From the IMG/VR virus record IMGVR_UViG_3300042924_003284, positions 1-33,623 of that record: a DNA stretch of 33,623 bases, one strand, 5' to 3'. The DNA is from a virus. The position numbers and the translations under genes were made by a program. The notes under the pieces were generated by a model. It saw only the letters and a list, made by a program, of their open reading frames with translations. It was not told the origin of the DNA and made no database searches. This document shows, in pieces, positions 29,101 through 33,623 of the stretch; positions within the stretch are counted from its first letter, which is position 1, and every line of letters starts with the position of its first letter.

Positions 29101-30062
29101 TCAACGGGTGAGGTAATTGAAACATCATGAAGCTCATTCAATTTATAACCCGATGCCACCCGTATGGCTATTGTTCCGTTGTTCACATGGCTATTAATAC
29201 AAAAGCCAATAGGCATATCAATGTTTGGCGCAATAGGTTCAACGTCTGTCCAAACGCCTGCCACCGTTGGCGAAGGATAAAGGATTGCACCAGCCGCAAA
29301 AGTATCAGTGTTAACTTGTCTTATTTTGCCAAAGGAAATAACGTACCCATCTTCACCATCCGTCAAATCATGTGCCGTTATTCCAAGTAAATATTTTGCA
29401 TCTATTGAACCATTGGCGATAAATTTCGCAACCGTTATTCGCCCACTTGCCCCAACCGTGCCATTGGCGTAAACAATGCTCCCTTTGGTAATTGTTGAGC
29501 CTGTTTGATTTTTAACAAGCCAAAAGTTTTTGAATCCAAGTTCATTGGGTACATTGTCATTTAATCCAAGTACCACCGTTGCTAAATCCGAATCCCAACG
29601 CATTTTTGCCGTGTCCACGTTGTTCGTCGGTACATTGACATTGAAAAACAATGAATCCACGGGCTGAGTGAAAGCCGAACCGCCACCGCTGCCAACTAAA
29701 TTCCAAACGTTGGAAGTAAAATCAAATGAATAAAATTTAAGGTTTACCGTGTCAAGAATCACCCATGCACTTTGATTGTTTATTGGTTGAATGGAAGCCG
29801 TGTCACCAAGTGAACCGCGCCATGTCAGCCCGTCGCCCGTGGTTTGAAAACCAAGGCGTTGTTTGTTTAATGTATTTGGGAATTGCGCGAAAAGGCTGAG
29901 GGAAAGGAATAAAAAAAGAATTGAAGGCAATGGTTTTTTGCCTCCAATCTTTCTAATTATGCTACTCCCCAGTTTAAGCAATACTTGTTCCACTAATATT
30001 TCACCCACGCGCCCCAATGTTTTTAAAAAACGTCTTTCTTTCTTTGGTTTTATTTCGCTCAT
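26154..30062 (-). CDS. Giant tail-fibre/adhesin-like protein, 1302 aa
   Basis: Residues 1-42 are basic and helical (starting MSEIKPKKERRFLKTLGRVG), then LPSILFLFLSLSLFAQ (45-60) looks like a membrane or signal segment of Bacteroidota type. The body is beta-rich. A 17-residue repeat block (NNFFGxxAGxxNTTG type, coded by 27712-28358) resembles trimeric fibre heads. It is flanked by several GIGxxxPxxxLDVxG units common in tail fibres before an S74 chaperone. No S74 domain is seen; the C-terminus (FTVTHGLGATPTSVLVT ... FWLAIK) is a receptor-binding-like cap. Host adhesion is inferred. The export-like segment is unexpected for a virion fibre. The start overlaps the connector gene by four bases. 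Confidence 0.85.
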   Translation of the reverse strand: MSEIKPKKERRFLKTLGRVGEILVEQVLLKLGSSIIRKIGGKKPLPSILFLFLSLSLFAQFPNTLNKQRLGFQTTGDGLTWRGSLGDTASIQPINNQSAWVILDTVNLKFYSFDFTSNVWNLVGSGGGSAFTQPVDSLFFNVNVPTNNVDTAKMRWDSDLATVVLGLNDNVPNELGFKNFWLVKNQTGSTITKGSIVYANGTVGASGRITVAKFIANGSIDAKYLLGITAHDLTDGEDGYVISFGKIRQVNTDTFAAGAILYPSPTVAGVWTDVEPIAPNIDMPIGFCINSHVNNGTIAIRVASGYKLNELHDVSITSPVDRASLYYRGGLWRDTTEALLVSDTSAFARDNQISGTSGQVAYFNSSSSVVSDTALRWSAANKSLGINMTTVPSGANLIIKNSQEPVRTTVVTNQTFGADTTNWTRGTGWTFNGTVAVATAATGTLTYTPALTITNGNAYEITYTLASYSAGTLTAAIGNVTYTLPTHNATANVVVLLPTSATGGFRFTTSTFTGNLDNVSVVQIANPASVLLAGQNDNDATIYSSIQMPSAATIGFGTNAGRYATGTSNNFFGANAGRNNTTGFNNNFFGTNAGQNNTSGYYNNFFGFESGIRNTTGFSNNCFGLYAGFSLTTASNNNFFGSYSGYSNTTGSNNNFFGLESGNSNTTGSNNNFFGLRAGYANTSGNINLFIGNSSGRNNTSGSNNIFLGEESGFTNASGLFNIAIGAYRTLYLNRISNYNIAIGFQALSNTRNSYNIGIGESAGENARQGQYNMFLGQRAGYNATVADTLTGSNNIAIGRNAADNISAAAAANVAIGNQVDLPTNNGSNQGVYQNVLFFTGASGTGTTIAAASKAGIKTNAPNRDLEVAGEVRITDLTTDAPTRLVGADADGDLGQVTLGAGLSLASSSLLADTNFLVTRFDTASMLTNYLRTGTAAGTYLTGSGTTNYIPKFTGTRILGNSLVYDSGTKIGIGNIDPNYLLDLKTNDNAKIFLRGGIAQNGILFDTISSVNSFYLFNGTLTTSGFGIYDVTNNINRLWVKNDGNIGVGTTSPNAKLDVNGTILTSRLNIAGGNQNSILLNNASNGITSGFLIGRSFATNNLQDLFIYDIENAAFRLNINSSGNIGIGTTNPAAKLEVHGSAVFNEGSADADFRVESDGNANMVFVDASTDRVGIGYASPTKTLDVNGEVRINTVTATPTSLLGKDGSNVVGEVTTVAQTGLMTRGETTATTGSPSAIFTVTHGLGATPTSVLVTSAGLAGAEKIIFEVYGKNDTTFSVQAWNYDGTEASSKSVKIFWLAIK
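27712..28358 (-). repeat. 51-bp tandem repeat block coding for the fibre head
   Basis: About twelve units, most of 17 codons, encode NNFFG-AG-NTTG-like sequence. Two adjacent units share an identical 41-bp stretch (28035-28075 and 28086-28126), offset by exactly 51 bases. The unit period and protein coding explain the repeat; no spacers are present. Confidence 0.8.
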
Positions 30063-30598
30063 AATACAATACCCATTGTGTTATAAATATCAAATATTTC
30101 TTCATCCTCATCGCAAGTTGCCTCAGGACAACCAACGGCGCTGGGAATGAATCCAAGAAGGTTAGTTGCGCAAGTACACAAATAATCCTTAATCCTTTTC
30201 TTTTTTACCTCCAACCTTTGTAATAAAGTATCTTGATAAAACTTTAAGCCTTCGACGCCGACGTTTTGCCCGTATTCATTATCAAGTGTATAAAGTCCAT
30301 TTGTTCCAAGTTGCATCACCATGTAAGGCGCTGCTTCGTAAAGAACGGCGTTGGCACAAAAGGATTTTAATTGGTCATTCCATAACGCTTGATAAGACGT
30401 ACTTGTAAACGCCGTGGAGCTTCCTTTGTCCGCAACCAAGGCATCGTAAAACGTTAAGCCAACGGCGGGAATAATCCAACGATATTCTGCATCTTGAATG
30501 TGAGGGCTTATCAATGACTTATCAAGGCGTATGTCCGCAGGCGTTGGTCTTGCAACACCGCCGCTAATAACCTCAGACGGTTGTATTAATTGGCTCAT
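30059..30598 (-). CDS. Head-tail connector-like protein, 179 aa
   Basis: Begins MSQLIQPSEVISGGVARPTP, with helices such as LDKSLISPHIQDAEYRWIIP and QALWNDQLKSFCANAVLYEA, the pattern of small connector/adaptor proteins (gp6-like or DUF6712) that bind portal. The C-terminus is Cys-rich (CTCATNLLGFIPSAVGCPEA) and acidic. It directly follows the portal gene, overlapping it by 26 bases, as connectors do. The Cys cluster is unusual and might bind metal. Confidence 0.65.
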   Translation of the reverse strand: MSQLIQPSEVISGGVARPTPADIRLDKSLISPHIQDAEYRWIIPAVGLTFYDALVADKGSSTAFTSTSYQALWNDQLKSFCANAVLYEAAPYMVMQLGTNGLYTLDNEYGQNVGVEGLKFYQDTLLQRLEVKKKRIKDYLCTCATNLLGFIPSAVGCPEATCDEDEEIFDIYNTMGIVL

Positions 30599-31982
30599 TT
30601 GTTTCGATTGGTGAATAACCTAATATTTCCCTTTTTTCATCTTGCGTCAAATTATCCTCAACCGCAATATCACCCATGAAAGACACGGGCAAAGTATTTG
30701 ATATGGAAAATTGAACGTCTTTTAAGGCTGGGTTATAAAGCCCAATTTCGGCTAAATAAGGATTTATGATTTTAGATAGCATCAAGTTTTGGCGCGGCTT
30801 AATCACCGTACTTTGTAAGTATTCCATTTCCTGACGTATCTGTTGATTGCTTCCAAGTTGTCCCGCCGTGGCGAAGCCTGCAAGTGACTTGCTCCATCTG
30901 TTCGCCACGACAATCGCCGAGGCTGCCAAGTTTTGCAAGTTTAAAAATTCGCCCTCGTTTTCCTTTGAGGTCGGAATCCAATTTGCTTTTAATTTTTCGT
31001 CCCTCAGGACTTGAACAAATAACTTATGATTATTTGCCATGCCCGTGAACTTGCTTTCTATTCCTTCGACAAGTTTCTTTGCCTCAGCTGGAGTAATTGA
31101 ACCGAAAAATTGCATGATACCCGAAGGCATAAAGCCGTTTTCAAACTTGCTTGTATTAAACCTTTGAATCCTGTATTCCATTTCAGCCCACATCTTCGCG
31201 CCAATCCACTCGGGTAAACCAAAGTAAAAATAGCCTGCCGCGTATTGCTTCACATGGATAACGCTTCTTTGCGTTCCGTCCTCAAATTTCTTGAAATCTG
31301 GGTACATTGGTACTTCCCTAAATCCTTCGCTTTCGTAAAATACGCCGTCGGTGGTAAGTGGTACTTCTTCCCAGTTATCGTAAATGCCAACCGATTTTAT
31401 AATCTGATCCGCTTCGGCTTTTCGAATACCAATATTATAAACGGGTACATGATAAATATAAGTGAATGGTTCTGAACCTACTTTACCCTTAACAATTTCG
31501 CAAAAGCTATTTCCAAAAGCATCATAGTCAAACGCAAGTTGAGCCAAAACCTCCTGAAGATTTTGGCCATGTAAATTAACCTGGCTAATAACATCCTCAA
31601 TTTCATTTAAAGAATCGTCGGTGATAACCTCACCCTTCATCGACGTGGTAAGCAATGTATTTGACTTACCTTTCATGGGAATGAAGCCGTCACCGACAAC
31701 CATGTTTGTTTTATCTTCTATTATCCTTCTTAACGTCGGCGAATTATTTACAATGGCGATAAGGCTCTTTAAAAAGTCATCCTTTTGAGTGAAGAACCTT
31801 ACCCACTTTGCCCCTGTGAAATCAAGCCTCTCCCGTGACGGCTCATTAAAAATATCTTCCTTTACCAGCATGGTATTGGAAGTATCTAAAGTAACGGAAG
31901 CAAGTAAAGGGCTTTGATTCCTTTTACTTACCCTGTTGTTCCTGTTCGGGACTGCCTGTATTTTCTTTAATTGTTGGCTCAT
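30573..31982 (-). CDS. Portal protein
   Basis: A 469-aa portal that forms the dodecameric DNA gate. I select the ATG at 31982 (MSQQLKKIQAVPNRNN), preceded by an A/G-rich stretch; a TTG at 32021 would give 482 residues. The sequence shows portal-type features: an early DDFLKSLI-type helix, a KTNMVVGDGFIPMKGK wing, FDYDAFGNSFCEIV and a SKSLAGFATAGQLGSNQQIR helix followed by a long C-terminal helix. It sits downstream of the major capsid gene in transcription order, opposite to the common portal-then-capsid order. It overlaps the preceding small gene. Confidence 0.85.
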   Translation of the reverse strand: MSQQLKKIQAVPNRNNRVSKRNQSPLLASVTLDTSNTMLVKEDIFNEPSRERLDFTGAKWVRFFTQKDDFLKSLIAIVNNSPTLRRIIEDKTNMVVGDGFIPMKGKSNTLLTTSMKGEVITDDSLNEIEDVISQVNLHGQNLQEVLAQLAFDYDAFGNSFCEIVKGKVGSEPFTYIYHVPVYNIGIRKAEADQIIKSVGIYDNWEEVPLTTDGVFYESEGFREVPMYPDFKKFEDGTQRSVIHVKQYAAGYFYFGLPEWIGAKMWAEMEYRIQRFNTSKFENGFMPSGIMQFFGSITPAEAKKLVEGIESKFTGMANNHKLFVQVLRDEKLKANWIPTSKENEGEFLNLQNLAASAIVVANRWSKSLAGFATAGQLGSNQQIRQEMEYLQSTVIKPRQNLMLSKIINPYLAEIGLYNPALKDVQFSISNTLPVSFMGDIAVEDNLTQDEKREILGYSPIETNEPINTTV

Positions 31983-32160
31983 AGCTTTTTTTCTCGGGGG
32001 TAAAAATGACGTGTTGCCCAACGGTCTGAGGGCTTGATTGATACCAAGCCCTCAATTCGTTTTGTGAAAGTTCGCCGATAGTTTTTCGAATGATTCCAGC
32101 TTTGCCCGAAAGGTCTGCACCCACGTAAAGCATTTGCTTACTTTTATCCCTTACTATCAT
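31924..32160 (-). CDS. Small protein, 78 aa, overlapping the portal gene
   Basis: Starts MIVRDKSKQMLYVGADLSGK, has helix-forming stretches (IRKTIGELSQNELRAWYQSS) and ends in a charged, Gln-rich tail coded by the 59 bases shared with the portal gene. No family is recognised. The overlap suggests coupling to portal synthesis. It might be a small head-assembly factor; I cannot say more. Confidence 0.55.
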   Translation of the reverse strand: MIVRDKSKQMLYVGADLSGKAGIIRKTIGELSQNELRAWYQSSPQTVGQHVIFTPEKKSYEPTIKENTGSPEQEQQGK

Positions 32161-32167
32161 ACTTTTA

Positions 32168-32716
32168 TTAATCTAAAGCGCCCATTACTGTTGCGCCGTT
32201 AACAATAAACCTTGCTTTCTCCGTGGTTCTGCAGGTAATGGTAAGCGTTTCTTGATTTGAATCGGTAAACAATGCACCGGATAAACCTTCGGCGCTTGTC
32301 AACCTTGCAACCCTTTTCTTTGCCCCAATCGTTTCAACGCCCCAAATCCAATAGTTGCCCGTGTTTTCCACGTGTACACAAACCAATCCGCAAGCCTGAT
32401 TCGCCATGTCTTGAATAAGGTTTCTTAATTCCTGATCGCGGCAATTAATGATTCCTACCAAACTTTGTTCAATGGCTACTGACAAAGTATCTGGATCCTG
32501 CGTCACCGTTTCCGTGAATGCTCCTGAGTTGTCCCTAAATTCAATCTCGTAAAAAACGGCAGCCGTGGAAGCCATTGTTATTGCCGTGGTTGCTCCCGAT
32601 GCATTGTTGGTTATGCTTGTCACCTGATTAGCATTGGCAACGTAAAATTTGCCAATACCTCCTGCGCAAGTGCCATCCGTACATTGATTAAGCCAACCGC
32701 CTGTTATTGCGCTCAT
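32168..32716 (-). CDS. Virion structural protein, possible tail tube or head decoration, 182 aa
   Basis: Begins MSAITGGWLNQCTDGTCAGG with two early Cys, then beta-type sequence (TAITMASTAAVFYEIEFRDN) and a strand-rich C-terminus (TLTITCRTTEKARFIVNGAT). The central GIINCRDQELRNLIQDMANQ is a helix flanked by beta strands, like tail tube subunits. It lies between the major capsid and portal genes. A decoration protein is an equal alternative. There are no enzyme motifs. Confidence 0.6.
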   Translation of the reverse strand: MSAITGGWLNQCTDGTCAGGIGKFYVANANQVTSITNNASGATTAITMASTAAVFYEIEFRDNSGAFTETVTQDPDTLSVAIEQSLVGIINCRDQELRNLIQDMANQACGLVCVHVENTGNYWIWGVETIGAKKRVARLTSAEGLSGALFTDSNQETLTITCRTTEKARFIVNGATVMGALD

Positions 32717-32726
32717 TCGTTATTGA

Positions 32727-33623
32727 TTAGTAGCCTAAGCTGATTAATGATGGGTGAATATAATTAACGCCCATTTTGAAGCGCGCTTTAATGTACACCT
32801 TTTCGTCCTTCTGGTCATACCAAAGTTCCAAAGCCGTTTCAGGGCTTAGCACGTCCGTTGCAAGTACCTTGTTTTGAGGCGTGGTGTATTCCACGTAATG
32901 AGGCTTAGTTGTTCCAAGTCCTGTTGCGATATCGTCCCAACGGAATTGAGGAACAACGGGTACGCCACGGAAGGTAAATTGCTCAACACCGTTAATCAAC
33001 TGCAATAAACCGTAGTCACCGCCACCGCCGTTTTCAATGTCTTCCCTTAATTGAGAATAAACGCTTTGAGTTACATTGAACACCTTTTGGTTAGCAGGTA
33101 AACCTTTCAACTGTAAAGGAGCTTGGTCATATACCGCGCGAAGGATTGCGAAGCCGTCACCTGAAGAAAGGTCAGAACCTGAACCCGTGTTTGTTCTTGG
33201 TGTCAAAGCATCCGCAACCAACTGAGGATAATAAACAGTCCAAAATCCATCAAGTGAATCAAAGTTTGGATTATTTGAAGACTGGTCACCAAAGTAAGAA
33301 AGACGGGTAATATCATTTCTTATCGCCTGTTGTGTACGGGTCAAAAGAATATTTTCAATCAATGTACCTGAAACATCTGGAAGCCTTGTACCTGTTTTCA
33401 ACAACTCCTCGAAAACGGTATCCTCAAACTCGTCCCAACACATTTCAAGATCCACCTTCATTTTTTCAACGTCAATAGTACGCTGGTAAATGTCAGCCGA
33501 ACCCACGGGATTAAATCCGCAGCCTGAGTATTTGCGTACAATGTTTTCCAACTGTTGTACAAAAACCATCTTCTTTTTATTGGCAACGTTTCCAAGTACA
33601 CGGAATTGTCCGCGAAGGTCATC
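32727..33623 (-). CDS. Major capsid protein (N-terminus outside window)
   Basis: The frame is open to the right edge: before the internal ATG at 33569 it reads DDLRGQFRVLGNVANKKK without a stop, so the gene starts beyond the window and 298 residues are visible. The sequence fits a major capsid protein: IERTL-type helices early, TRTQQAIRNDITRLSYFGDQ, FRGVPVVPQFRWDD, and the acidic-aromatic C-terminal YDQKDEKVYIKARFKMGVNY. Such capsid subunits build the icosahedral head. It is the first visible gene of the leftward late block, ten bases from the next gene. Confidence 0.75.
   Translation of the reverse strand, partial: DDLRGQFRVLGNVANKKKMVFVQQLENIVRKYSGCGFNPVGSADIYQRTIDVEKMKVDLEMCWDEFEDTVFEELLKTGTRLPDVSGTLIENILLTRTQQAIRNDITRLSYFGDQSSNNPNFDSLDGFWTVYYPQLVADALTPRTNTGSGSDLSSGDGFAILRAVYDQAPLQLKGLPANQKVFNVTQSVYSQLREDIENGGGGDYGLLQLINGVEQFTFRGVPVVPQFRWDDIATGLGTTKPHYVEYTTPQNKVLATDVLSPETALELWYDQKDEKVYIKARFKMGVNYIHPSLISLGY

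Noticed and set aside
26154-30062. Asn-rich fibre as target of a diversity-generating retroelement.
   Set aside because: No reverse transcriptase, template repeat or accessory gene is visible in the window.

Overview
The window looks like most of the genome of a tailed double-stranded DNA phage (Caudoviricetes) infecting a Bacteroidota host, probably with a siphovirus-type long tail. The phage identity rests on large and small terminase, portal, major capsid, tail, holin and amidase genes. The host group is inferred from TAnnTTTG promoter -7 elements, start codons preceded by A/C-rich leaders instead of Shine-Dalgarno sites, and a signal peptide ending in LNAQS. No integrase, excisionase or repressor was recognised, so lifestyle is undecided. 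Both window edges cut through genes: a tail gene on the left and the major capsid gene on the right.

Layout. Positions 1-10897 are one leftward block: ssb, small basic proteins, a GT-B glycosyltransferase, a ParB-methyltransferase fusion, terminase genes, an array of small related proteins, then neck and tail genes running off the left edge. Positions 10915-10978 hold two divergent promoters with the same TATCTTTG element. Positions 10981-24020 are the rightward early/replication block: a tRNA-like RNA, a second glycosyltransferase-like gene, an HNH-helicase fusion, a winged-helix initiator carrying iteron-like repeats, an OB-fold-like protein, a RecB-like exonuclease, a dNTP pyrophosphatase/dCTP deaminase, a membrane-anchored glucosaminidase and a RuvC-like resolvase. 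Intrinsic terminators cut it into several transcription units. A hairpin at 24055-24076 separates it from a second leftward late block (24084-33623). In transcription order that block holds major capsid, possible tail tube, portal, connector, very long fibre, secreted protein, holin and amidase. Terminase and portal lie in different blocks, which is an unusual order.

The most striking signal is a pair of roughly 100-nt RNA elements at 12131-12232 and 14664-14760, immediately upstream of the helicase and initiator genes. Each has a -7-like promoter element five bases upstream, a first hairpin, a 30-nt linker conserved in length and sequence, and a second hairpin ending in a T tract. In each copy the loop of hairpin 1 is perfectly complementary to the loop of hairpin 2. 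The two loop pairs have unrelated sequences, so complementarity is kept while sequence changes. This points to a selected kissing-loop RNA, acting either as a paired small RNA or as an attenuator of replication genes. I do not recognise it as a named family.

Other notable points are a tRNA-like transcript with two T arms and no recognisable anticodon arm, a 59-bp promoter/operator repeat used twice, an A9 tract joining two nucleotide-metabolism domains, and a fibre protein with an internal signal-peptide-like segment beside a second protein with a signal peptide.
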